Shown: piece after piece, positions 36,400 to 46,500 of the stretch
Layout: every line of letters starts with the position of its first letter
Numbering within the stretch: position 1 is the stretch's first letter
From: Irpex lacteus
Lineage: Eukaryota; Basidiomycota; Agaricomycetes; Polyporales; Irpicaceae
Assembly: GCA_001986395.2 (NCBI GenBank)
Contig: MQVO02000008.1
Coordinates: 1,426,001 to 1,490,000 of the forward strand
DNA length: 64,000 nt
Direction: 5' to 3'
Notes under the pieces: generated by a model
Seen by the model: only the letters and a program-made list of their open reading frames with translations
The model's database searches: none
Told to the model about the DNA's origin: nothing
Translations under genes and position numbers: made by a program

Positions 36400-37898
36400 C
36401 ATGGCACGACTTTGACGAGCTACCCAGGAAACAATGAGACCGAACTCTTACACGTAAGTAACAGCATGTGGCACCTTGTTCTTGACTCACACACTGGATA
36501 TTCCCAGCCATCCAGAACCAGCAACTGTGGTGAGAGCGCACTCGGTAACTCGTTCGAGAGGTGGTTCAGCGGCGACATGCTCTCCAATCATCGCTCAATT
36601 TTCTTCTGTTGAGGTGAGGCTAATAGCTCCGCTGGGTGGGAACGGTGAAGGCCAGATGATACTGCGGCTCGGAGACTTGGAACGGGAGAAGTGGATACGC
36701 GTTACTGCAAGGTCTGGGAGCACACGGTGCAGGTGCGATTTGCGAGTCTTTATACATCCCCCCCCCCCCCCCCCCCCCTACCTCAATCTGTCGAGAGCCG
36801 CAAAATTCGATTCTGATTATGTTATCACTGAGCAAATTGTTGACACTCCACCCTGTAGATGATACCGGCACGCGTACATTCATGACCAATAACAACCTGC
36901 TACCAGGTATCACCATGAAGAGTTTGTTTTGCGACTGGGTCCTATCATTGCACCGGAGAACTATACCATCGCCCCTCCGCACGCACTGCTCGTAGCACAC
37001 TGAGGATCGGAAGGTGCAGCTGTGCTTTCCATTCCAACGAAGGAATACTTCCAAAGTTCGGGCTGGGTAGATACGAGCGTTCCACCACCTTCCACAAATC
37101 CCGCTACTTCGACCTCTGCCGGTGCATCCACTGCCACCAGCGCAGACGCCGGAAGCCTGAGACCCGTCCAAAATGAAAGCGTTCGGACAGGCAGCGGATT
37201 CTGGGCTTATGGGACATCACACCGAATGCTCGAGCGAGTTCACGGCAGGTGCCTTATTCTCGCCTTCTACCATTGACTCACAATCACCCGCGAACAGCCC
37301 TCGCGTTGTGGAGCGCGTACTGCCAGTGCCACCACAACACGCACCTGTACTAATGCCACAACGCAGTGGACAAGGCCGTCGTCGAGGACAGCATTAAGCG
37401 GGCATGAACTCTGATTCGTCGGACTCAGGTGGCACGCAAATTGCTCCGGGTGCTGCTGCGAGGCGGACCGGTGCCACGATGCGACAGGACAACATCAGAG
37501 GAACGGCTGGGAGTAACGAAAGGAAAGAGGCGCAAGATAACTCCGACAGTGCGGTAGTGGACGAGGTCGGAGCGCAAGATGCGTTCATCGCTGGGATGAT
37601 ATACGCGCTGAGTCGGAGAATCGCGCCTGGGGAGCCGTACACACCGTCTGCGGTGTCGAGGGACGGGAATACCGTGGCAGTACATGGGGCGGAGGCCGAT
37701 AGGGAGAGAGATAGAGGGCGGTGGCGGTTGGAAGAGTGTTTGAGGTGCGTTAACGCGTTCTTTTTCGTTTTGCTATCGGTGGGGGAACTGATAGTGTCTG
37801 GTAGATTCGCCACTGAGCTGGCGGGTAGGAAGGCGAGACGGAAGGGGTGGGACGGGCTGGCGGAGGAAATGAACAAGGCTGGGTGGTTCGAGGTTTGA
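36400..37898 (+). pseudogene. PfkB-family kinase, broken copy 2
   Basis: A damaged duplicate of the gene at 30570-32507. The 5' part matches (HTLDIPSHPEPATVVRAHSV, then RGGSAATCSPIIAQF) but the frame is lost. Between the bases equivalent to 31149 and 31587, 437 bp are missing, so the segment ending GAGAACTAT at about 36964 runs straight into ACCATCGCCCC. Directly after, the TGG of the parent codon is TGA (CACTGAGG near 37002). A run of 21 C sits in the former first intron, and frames shift again near 37395. The last 500 bp keep an open frame with GAQDAFIAGMIYALSRR and end at TGA 37896-37898. The 3' half and downstream flank are far more similar to copy 1 than the 5' half. Confidence 0.85.
36758..36778 (+). 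repeat. Poly-C tract of 21 bases
   Basis: An unbroken run of 21 cytosines lies in the former intron of the PfkB pseudogene. The same position in copy 1 reads CATCCTCCC. It is probably slippage expansion or an assembly-sensitive site. Confidence 0.9.
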
Positions 37899-38451
37899 CC
37901 TCGCACGAAATCTCTTTCACCGTATGGCTTCTCTTTTTGGTACGCATGCTTGCAATTCAATCCACAATCGGACCATCATGATGCACTGAAGGGGGATGCA
38001 GAGCTCTACACCAGAAGCTCTTCCCTGAGACCTTGACGGCTGGTGCGGGATACAGTCTCTCGTACGTTCAGTAGATAATGCCGCGGCGGCCATCGCCTGG
38101 CGGGCTGCCAAACTTAACACAAGCCGCCCAAAAAGGCAACTTATGTGCTTACTCTCGAGTGCCTCTTTGAGGTAACCCTGCAGCTAGTGTGCGGAAAGGA
38201 CAAGGGACCCTCTCCACAGCCCGACTAAGGCGCCTCGGCAACGTTTACAAGCTCAGCTGAGCAGCAGTACTAAGTAGGCAGGCTCCTATGACTAGTAGTA
38301 ATTCCAAGACTAGTGATTCCAAATCCTTCAGGTCTCTTCGACCAACACATATGCACTCGCCACCAGAAGCTGAGACATGTAGGATGCTAGGGGAGTTTAT
38401 AACGCATACATATGCAGCATACGACAAGAACTACTAGTAGTACTAAGCATA
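37899..38451. other. Intergenic stretch in block copy 2
   Basis: Bases up to about 38060 mirror the 3' flank of PfkB copy 1 (32508-32670). The rest has no gene and no counterpart of the small gene at 33457-33872. Confidence 0.5.
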
Positions 38452-40257
38452 TCACGAATTGATAAACCACGATGGAGCACCGTCTTGGAACGGGTAAGGG
38501 CCACCTTCCACATCTTCATCCCATTTCGACTCAAGCCATTTACTTTGCTCCTTTGCGGCCTCGTATTTCTCGTTGGACACCCATCCATCGGGATCATCGA
38601 GGGACAACTCTTCCCTAAGCTGTTCAACGCGAGCATCGTACTTCTGGCGTGAAGGAAAGCTCGCCTTGTGACGCTCCCACTCGTCCTGGTCTATGTCCAG
38701 CGGGAGAGGAACACCGGGGGCAATGTCATCCCATTGTTGCACGATGTCGAAGATGCATTGCCGAAGATGATGACTGCCTTCGAACCACGTCCGTGCAGCA
38801 CGTATCACAGGGTTGCGGGCATGGTCAAGGAGAGGATAAACATGGACGGCGTAGTTCCACAGACTCCTGCTCTTCAGATGAATCTCATACATCTTCTGGA
38901 ATTGTGCATGCTTCAGCTCCAACTTGAGCCGTGCGTGCTCTGCGGGGGGCCAGTCCTCAAGTGGGATGCGGAGAGCAGGATGGACTAGCCCAGGCTCATA
39001 GGCGACATCTTTCCCTGTGTATTGAGCGAATTTGGCAAGTGTGGCTTGTATGTAGAGCGGTGCAATGCTGACGGACTGCCAGTCAATTATTGAAGATACC
39101 CTCGGTTTCTCACCACGGTCGATGAATATGTTTTTCCCATGCAGATCCATGTGCCATAGGACAGGTGAGCGGATTTCGGGTGGGGGGACAATATGGGGGG
39201 CCAATATGTACAGGCGCTCCAGAAGCTCAATATGCTCCTCTGGAGAACCACCAGTACAGTGATTGTACGGCGGTCGGAAGGGCTTGGCATGTTGTCTCAG
39301 CCATTCTTGCTCAATTCGAATGAGGCCGCGGACATATGACGTCGGGTCTGGCCCTGTTGACGGTGATTCAGTGTAATATTCAGACATGACTACTTTGTCC
39401 ACTTACAAGGCCCTCTGTCTACATGGAGAGACGAACGAGTCCCTCTCCAGACGTCCCAATCGACAAGCGGACCAATTCGAAACCTGTCCTCAGCATCATT
39501 GGAGATCTCGCCAACCTCGGCAGCGTACAGGGGTCGGGCTTGTAGAGCTGGTCCAACGTCCTCCTTATAGTATAAGCTCCCTATTTGCGAGAACTTCCGA
39601 GTTGTGAAGATGCGTTCGACCTCGAGTATTTCGTCCATAACTGGCAGGGCCTGGCGTCCTGTGAGTCTGTCCCATCGACAAGACAGCTCCTCGCCTTCAG
39701 CTTTCTCCATAATAATGTATTCCGCACCGACGGTGTTCACAGTCTTATCGGAGCGTGCATTCCAGGCTAATACGCGGGGCACAGGTAAGTTGAGGACGGT
39801 CCGGGCGTAATCCATTGTCGCGACCTCGCTGGCGGTAGTGTAGAACGACGGGATGAGTTTGTTAGGGATCTTCGCAATAAGGCTTCTGTGGTTGTCAAAT
39901 TCAAGAACATAGACCTTGCTATAAGAGCCTATAGAGAGATACTTCTTGAGTGATGAATGACGCCACATCATAGCCACGAACCTTCATCGGACTTAGTGAT
40001 ATGTGTGCAGCGACCAGCACCAACAGCTTGTGCCGCGACATGTTTCAGTGCTGGTATGTTAAACTCAACACGTCGAGCAGCAAGTTCTGTCAAAGTAATA
40101 TTTTGGTTGTAGAGTCGTGTAACATCAGGATGCCAATTAACTTACGTTCGGCCTCGTTGTATAACCATCGCCCAGAGGTATAGCGGTATAAGGATTCAGC
40201 TGCAGGTTCCTTGCTACGTCTGAGGATAGATTTCGCAATGGAAGCAAAAAAGCCCAT
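38452..40257 (-). CDS. AIM9/APH-type phosphotransferase, copy 2
   Basis: Paralogue of the gene at 34126-35929 with the same exon layout. The start at 40257 reads MGFFASIAKSILRRSKEP and SLYRYTSGRWLYNEAE. Next come ELAARRVEFNIPALKHVAAQ, EGSYSKVYVLEFDNHRSLIA, VPRVLAWNARSDKTV, then the long exon 39402-38452 with LWHMDLHGKNIFIDRG and SSIIDWQSVSIAPLYI, ending GAPSWFINS. Catalytic Asp and Asn residues and the DW motif are kept, and no stop interrupts it. Protein identity to copy 1 looks about three quarters by eye. It therefore remains potentially functional while its PfkB neighbour is dead. Confidence 0.8.
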
Positions 40258-40923
40258 CCGTTCTGACGTGAACAACCTGCGGTAGAGAGGCGCAGAGTTG
40301 TCTGAGGCTCAGACGCGTTTTCGTTAGCCGGAGTTGAACTTGCCAAGTGAAAGCTTGAACTTTTGACGTTGAAGAGCTGTCTCGCTTCGCTACGGGGCAG
40401 AACGCTCTCACAAAACAATAATAGTAAGCAGTGTTATAGCGCACAGATAGTAGTGCAATGTAAAGAGAGGGTGGAATGCGAGCAAGGTGGCAAAGCGCCA
40501 GTATGAGCGTGTGATCCTGGCTCAAGCGCGCGGGAGTGGTCTGGGGTCCCGATCCCATAGGGGTCAGGCAAAGTGAGGTCACAGCGCGATAGACAATGAA
40601 TGCAAGGGTGAATGTGAGAGAATTGGATGCAAAAATATAACCATAGAATTTTCGGACTCAAAATGCGGGGGCCACATCACAAGAGACAGAAACACTGAAC
40701 AGAGGGCCATGCTAGGACCCCAGACGCATGGGCGGAAAATCAAAGATCTACGATTGAGCTTTCGGCTGGGCCCCTACAAATATTATCCTCCTACTAAGTA
40801 GGGTACTGGCAGCAGTCACAATGGTGCCCCTTGCATTTCGTTTTGAGTTAAGATCAGTGTCCGTATCAGACGTAATTTGTAGTTAGCCTGTTCAAAGGTA
40901 AGAGACCGGCGCATCTCGGAGTG

Positions 40924-40943
40924 AGTACTAAGTACTAAGTACT
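40924..40943 (+). repeat. AGTACTA microsatellite, about three units
   Basis: The 7-base unit AGTACTA is repeated almost three times without interruption. Nothing suggests a function. Confidence 0.8.
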
Positions 40944-41258
40944 CGCCTCAGGATCAGCTTCAAGTTCAAGCTCACGAGGACGAGAAAAACAGCCTCAGTA
41001 CGACAATTCCATCACAGTGCAAGCGAACATTGTATCTTCACAATTGCATCACATCACGAGTTTCTTGCAGTTTGCCTCGCTGAGCAGCATCGCGAACTGT
41101 CCATGAAAACGGTTCCAATATCACCAGTGCTTGAGGATGACCATGTTTGCCTCATTCGGCTGGCGGACTTTCGGAAAAAGTTGCAGGTACATGTAACTTG
41201 ACATGCGGTGCAGCATCTGTGTCCTTTGATCCTTGTGGAGTATCTGTGCATGGACCGC

Positions 41259-41294
41259 GTTCCATGCATGCTCGACGTTCCATGCATGCTCGAC
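41259..41294 (+). repeat. 18-bp tandem direct repeat, two units
   Basis: Two perfect head-to-tail copies of GTTCCATGCATGCTCGAC occupy 41259-41276 and 41277-41294. Each contains the palindrome GCATGC. They lie about 240 bp upstream of the GC-rich ORF, so they could be a regulatory element or a chance duplication. Confidence 0.85.
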
Positions 41295-41531
41295 TTTGTT
41301 CGATCTCCGACGACCTAAGATAACCTCGGCGACGTCCATGTTTTTGGACACGAAACTAATCGTGGCGCGTGGTGTGCATTGGAAAGAGTGTATATATGTA
41401 TAACAACCCGGTATTTTAAACCAGTAGCGAGCATCGAGCCGCTTCCCCCCAATCCTAGGTATACAGGTATGTCACGATTGACAGCACGAATCGTACTCTT
41501 GACGAGGAGCTGACGAATGCTCGCAGCAGCT

Positions 41532-42224
41532 ATGGGTTCCGCCAACAGCGTGTACATGGCAAATGCCAGCGGCAAGAAGATCTGGGTTCTAATCGCCCTC
41601 AAGCCCGAATGGATGATCGTCGATGTCTTTGTTGATGTCGCGCTCCTCTTCGTCGCCGCCGGCGAGCTGAAGCTCGTCGTTCAAGCGGGAGAGCTCCCGG
41701 AGGAGCTCGTCACGATTGCGGACCTGATCAAGTTTATGCAGGTCGCCATCAAGCTCCTATGGGCCAGCATCGGCGCCGCCACTCGCCCGGCCGACGCCGT
41801 CCTCTCCATGATCGATGCCTTCAAGAGCGCGTCGTCGTCCATCGAGGCCGGCAGCGCTCCCGACATCAACGACGAGAGCTTCCTCAACTACCTGAACGCT
41901 GACGGCATCGCTGGGCTCTTCGGGGCCAAGACACTCAACGTGATGGTGATGAGCGACGACGGACACCAGTTCGCGTGGTACGACACCAACAACGACCACT
42001 CTTGGATCGCGACGGGCCATGATGCGATCGTGCGCTCCAAGTACGGCACAATCTGGCAGGAGGACCCCGGTGCGGGGTATGTTTCCTGGCCTTCTCCGCC
42101 TTCTCCGCCTCCACCGCCTCCGCCTCCGCCTCCCCCTGGATCATGCAATTGCGGTGGTCATTGCCCTTGGTCGCGCGGTCCTGTAGGATGCTGCTGTAGT
42201 GGAAGTAACTGCTTCTGTATATGA
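41532..42224 (+). CDS. GC-rich intronless ORF, unknown, Pro run and Cys-rich tail
   Basis: Not recognised. The 230-residue product starts MGSANSVYMANASGKKIWVL (an ATG 15 bases earlier is also open). The body alternates hydrophobic strands and helices (MIVDVFVDVALLFVAAGEL, DLIKFMQVAIKLLWASI) and includes FLNYLNADGIAGLFGAKTLN and HQFAWYDTNNDHSWIATGH. It then has a run of about eleven prolines and a tail with eight cysteines (CNCGGHC, then CCCSGSNCFCI) to the stop at 42222-42224. Coding GC is visibly higher than in all neighbours and there is no intron, unlike nearly every other gene here. No classical signal peptide is seen. Acquisition from another genome, or a lineage-specific effector-like protein, are possibilities only. 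Confidence 0.65.
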   Translation: MGSANSVYMANASGKKIWVLIALKPEWMIVDVFVDVALLFVAAGELKLVVQAGELPEELVTIADLIKFMQVAIKLLWASIGAATRPADAVLSMIDAFKSASSSIEAGSAPDINDESFLNYLNADGIAGLFGAKTLNVMVMSDDGHQFAWYDTNNDHSWIATGHDAIVRSKYGTIWQEDPGAGYVSWPSPPSPPPPPPPPPPPGSCNCGGHCPWSRGPVGCCCSGSNCFCI

Positions 42225-42418
42225 ACGAAGTCACTCCGGCACGCGTTAGGTGTACGTACCATGACACGAAAATTGTAGCAGTATGGTGTATTGCCATTTC
42301 CTTTAAAGACCGTTTGCGTCTGCTTCAATAAACTCGCTTGCAGCGATCTCTGTCTTTGTTTCATGCATTTCATCCCGTCAGGTTGTCTGTTGGTAGACTC
42401 GAGACTGGGTTTGGGCCA

Positions 42419-42480
42419 GAAGATCAATGTGTTCCTCCGGAGAGCCACCGGTAGAACGACCGAATGGTAGTTTGAACTTA
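42419..42480 (-). pseudogene. Remnant of a third AIM9-like gene
   Basis: About 60 bp match the segment at 34893-34950 and 39223-39280 of the two AIM9-like genes (shared core TGTTCCTC, GGAGA, CCACC, CGAATGG in the same order). In minus-strand translation this is the PFxR...GGSPEEHI stretch just upstream of the catalytic loop. Nothing on either side continues the match, so it is a fragment. It sits between the GC-rich ORF and the second SRA-YDG gene. Confidence 0.6.
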
Positions 42481-42721
42481 TGTTCCTCTGTCTCTCGAAT
42501 ATAGCAGGCAAATATCTCCGTAGCCACGCTCAATGCGCGAATACGCGGGTATTTGCCTGCGTACGAGAGACAGAAACAAATATACTAAGAGTGTAAAATG
42601 ACATGCGATTGAGTTGCCTTCGAATTAGGCTTGAATCTCCCAGCGCATGTGACCACAGCATGACCGATAATAAAGGCAGGCTATATCCATACGCTAGAGC
42701 AAGGCTAGCCACATATCGTGT

Positions 42722-44352
42722 TCACCTCCCTGTGCTGACGGCTGAACCGATAGTCGTGGCCTGTGTCTTGAGCTCGAGTTTGTCTTGTATCTTCTTCTGG
42801 TATTTCGCGTAGATCTGCTTGTATTTCTCGGCCGTAGCAGTCGGGGTCTTATTCCACGTCGCCTTCACCACGAAATCCCATAGCTGTTCGTCCCACCATT
42901 GAGCATCCCGGCCATCTTTCGCCTTCTGCTCTATGACTGCCGTGATATGCTTGGCAATGATATAGAACGGCTTTTTTCTAGCCTTCTTATCTATGCGACC
43001 ATCGCCTGGACGAGTAAACTTTACCTGTGCGTAAATCATGAGATAAAACAATGGACGAAGTATGCTCGAACAAGCGACCACGCACTAGCTCAGGCAAAAC
43101 AGGTTCAAGCGCCTCTTCGACTTCGTCCGGGAACGTAGCACTTTGAAAGGTGGCCCATTGAGTGCCATCAATACCCTCTGCCACTGGTCACAGCTGCGTT
43201 GAAACAAACTTACAGTAGTGCCTCTACATCGATACTGACATGATCCGTGCTGTCAACCTGAACTTCGTTGTCGTGCTCACTCTCACTGACATCCGCCTCG
43301 CTGTCACCCTCCGCGGTCTGAGGTAGAAGAGCACGCATGTATTGCCTCTTGCGCGCCTCATACTCTCTTTCGTCGAACGGACTGCGGTCGGAGGGAAGAG
43401 GTGCTTGACCATCCATGCGCTTTCGAGATGTGGTTAGCATTTGAAAGCAGATCCGAGTCGAATAACTGATCATACTGTGAAGTCAAATTTACAGATCTTG
43501 AAGCCATTTGGGCCATCTTCGGTTCTGGCCTAACTCGTTTTCAGTTAGCTTTGTATTGATCAACTGATAAATCGACGTACATTAGACACCAGATATAGTC
43601 CATCGTAGCGAAAACTTTTGAAAATATGTGAGATTGGTGTGTGGAGAAGTAGTCAAAGTCGTGAAACACATACCCGTAGTAGGGAGCAAACCTTGAATCG
43701 ATACCCGCTGGCCCTCGAATAACGCGCACTGGCTTTCGCGTTTGAGTCGATTTCTGCAAAGCGGGTCAAGTACTAACAGTCAAACATGCAACGGATTTCT
43801 TTACCTCTAGAGAAGCATTCCTTGAGTTTGTCATTTTTTGATCTGCCACTTGACGGCCAGATCGTTTCTGAGAATCGATGCAGGAGGTCGGCTTGAATAA
43901 TCCAACTACCCACAGCAAATAGCATGCTCACACCAGGCTCTCCGCCACCGCTACCGATGTACGTGCTAGTGATAGAGAAGTCGGCTCAACAATCCGTCGT
44001 ATCTTCGTAGATTTATGTACTCACAAAGTCTCTCCATGATCTTCGTCCGGCCATCTTGAGTCGGCCGTGAGAACTACACTGAACGCTCCCACTTTCTTCC
44101 TCCCATGAATTCCCGCAACAATGTACGCATGGACATGTGAAGCGACGACTTCATTCCTTTGCGCATGTATTGAGACGAGGTTCGAGACGGTGCCTACTCG
44201 ACCTACCTGTTAGGCCACCATTTGCCAATCGGTACCCCTTCAATGGCACCGATCACCGCCGCAGAACTGGAGAAAGCGTCAGCACATGTCCATCCTCACC
44301 TCGATGGCGAAGTACTATGAGCGCACCTCTCCTTTTTGGCTGCCCGTGGCAT
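42722..44352 (-). CDS. SRA-YDG domain protein, copy B
   Basis: Paralogue of the gene at 849-2428 with introns at matching points. The start at 44352 reads MPRAAKKERCAHSTSPS, then SAAVIGAIEGVPIGKWWPNR, EVVASHVHAYIVAGIHGRKK, VGAFSVVLTADSRW, DEDHGETL, FTYIGSGGGEPG, RQVADQKMTNSRNASLEKS, TRKPVRVIRG, SRFAPYYG, FRYDGLYLVSN, and an acidic linker opening RKRMDGQAPLPSDRSPFDE. The C-terminal helical region reads DAQWWDEQLWDFVVKATW and TPTATAEKYKQIYAKYQKK, stop at 42722. The SRA fold binds modified cytosine in known members; no catalytic domain is attached. One join (linker exon ending VEALL at about 43214 to the exon beginning EGIDGTQW near 43180) does not agree in phase and would need a 36-base intron, so a frameshift is possible there. 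Confidence 0.75.
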
Positions 44353-45654
44353 GATAAGATAACTTGCAGGTTGCTAAAGTATGTGGGGTTCAGGGTCAAG
44401 TTTGGACTGTGATTCCCACAACTGCTAGAGTGCTTTCTGGCCAATAGCCAAGACAATAGGACTGGGCCTTCATCACGTGAAGTGACGACATCGTGCCCAG
44501 GCCGGCACACACAACAACCTGGACGACTCGGACTCGGAAACGTATGAGATGCTGTCTTCACAACTTCGAAACAATGCATTGTTCGCTTGTTAAAGAGAGT
44601 TCCTATTATTCCGGTGGCGTCATACTAAACGCTATAACCGCTATTTGAGAAGCTGCACGTTCAGCGATAACCTGCATTTGTAGTAGAACACGAGGACCTA
44701 CTTAGTGAGTTCGCCGATACTAAACAGTATGCTAACTGCTAAGTGAGCAGAGTGGTGAGGTCAATGACCATCTCGTACGTAGGGTTCGCAGTCCATCTTG
44801 AAGAATCTCAGGTACAGACCATCGAGAAGCCGGACATAGCTGCATGCGATAGAGGACTTCTACGAATTTACGACCTGAACTTCGCACTGAGAAATCGCAT
44901 GGAAGCCACGAGCTCGTTTGTCGACGTATTGCATCACCACGAGGAAAACCAGGCTCGGGGCTGCAGACTTCGACGCCGGGGGAGGAACACGGAAGATGTA
45001 AGCAAGTAGTCCTCACTACTGCAGCCCCACTCGCAGGAGGCTTCAGAATGCAAAGATCTATGATCGATAAAGGTCACTGATCAGAAAGGCAGGTTGATAA
45101 GACAGTCACGAGCAAGATTACGAACAGCTTACGAAGAGATAATCTGCAGTGTGAAGTACCCATCCGACACACGCAAGCTGTCAACATCGGATCACAGAGG
45201 CGAATGTGGCAGCTCTTTGCGTTAGCAGATCGACTTCTTTCTAAAAGACCTGCCAAAGAACGATTGCGCCTTTGAGTATTCCATATGAATCCGACCCATT
45301 TACTTACTCAGCGAGAGTTCGGGCGCTTATCTAGGAGAAGGCGAGCCTGGCGAAATGAGCTCTCGACAGTAAAGCGTACAAAGACAATGGAAACAGATCC
45401 GTGGCCTTTCTTGTAAACGGCCGATACGGATGCATTTGTGCACAGTTTCCAGATCGTTCGACTCAGGGTGGATGCCGTTCGGGCTAAAACTTAGCAAGTC
45501 GCCTAAGTAAGCGTAAGCATGCACGTGACCATATCACTTCCTAATCAAGCAATTTGTGAAAACACTCGCAAATAACACGCGAATTAGATAAATAGTCGCG
45601 ACCGTCGCGGTCATTTATTCCATCTCCAACTCTTTCTCCTCCTCCTTCGTCAAA
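44353..45654. other. Intergenic stretch, no gene recognised
   Basis: About 1.3 kb between the second SRA-YDG gene and peroxiredoxin. Opposed open frames at 44732-45016 show no domain and no convincing splice continuation. The last 150 bp, with a pyrimidine-rich stretch before the ATG, are the peroxiredoxin promoter. Confidence 0.45.
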
Positions 45655-46500
45655 ATGGTTGCCACTGTTCAGAAGCCCGCTCCTACGTTCACTGCTGCTG
45701 CCGTCGTCGACGGTATCTTCAAGGATATCTCTCTGTCTGAATATCTGGGCAAATGGTGAGTCATCAGCAGTAACTCTCGCGTTGGTGGCTCTCATCCATT
45801 GTGATTCATTCTATAGGGTTGTTCTCTTCTTCTACCCCATGTACGTAGCCTCTTTGTCTGTATGGCCTCACCGAAACTGACAGCTTTCCAGGGACTTCAC
45901 CTTTGTTTGCCCCACAGAAATTTTGGCATTCAATGATTCTCTTGACACCTTCACCGAGCTGAACACCGTCGTCCTCAGTGAGTGCCACGTCTCTCGGCTG
46001 TTGCAATACGCTCATCACCGTTACAGGCGTGTCTACTGATTCCGCTTACTCCCACTTCGCCTGGGCCACCCAGCCCCGCAAGGAGGGCGGTCTGGGCCCC
46101 GACCTCAAGCTCCCTTTGATCGCCGACAGGAACCAGAAGATCTCGCGCGACTACGGTGTCCTCATCGAGGAGGAGGGTGTCGCTCTCCGTGGCCTCTTCA
46201 TTATTGACCCCAAGGGTGTTCTCCGCCAGATCACCATCAATGATCTCCCTGTTGGCCGTTCCGTCGACGAGACCATCCGTCTCATCAAGGCTTTCCAGTT
46301 CGTCGTAAGTTATTCAGTTTTATCATATAATGCTTCAGCGCTGAGTGTCTTTGTAGGAGGAGCACGGCGAGGTCTGCCCTGCAAACTGGCAGGAGGGTTC
46401 CAAGTCTTTGAAGGCGGACCCGAAGGGCTCGAAGGAGTACTTCTCTGCGGTTAACGCGAATGGTACGGACGGTGCGAGGAAGCGCCCCCGCATCGACTAG
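45655..46500 (+). CDS. TSA1: 2-Cys peroxiredoxin (thioredoxin peroxidase)
   Basis: Cytosolic thiol peroxidase that reduces hydrogen peroxide with thioredoxin. Four short introns are removed. The start [20 protein letters not shown] leads to [20 protein letters not shown], with the peroxidatic cysteine at about residue 48. [24 protein letters not shown] and [17 protein letters not shown] follow, then the resolving cysteine at about 170 in [15 protein letters not shown]. Both the GGLG insert and the C-terminal YF pair (EYFSAVN) are present, which in this family go with sensitivity to over-oxidation. Length is about 211 residues, slightly longer than yeast Tsa1 because of a basic tail (ARKRPRID). 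Confidence 0.95.

Larger units (their letters stand above)
40258..41531. other. Intergenic stretch with short repeats
   Basis: About 1.3 kb without a recognised gene. It holds the promoter of AIM9-like copy 2, the short repeats at 40924 and 41259, and probably the 5' leader with one intron (GTATGT donor near 41466, GCAG acceptor near 41528) of the ORF at 41532. Confidence 0.45.

Noticed and set aside
44732..45016. Opposed open frames on both strands of about 90 residues
   Set aside because: There is no domain signature, no codon pattern favouring either strand and no splice partner.
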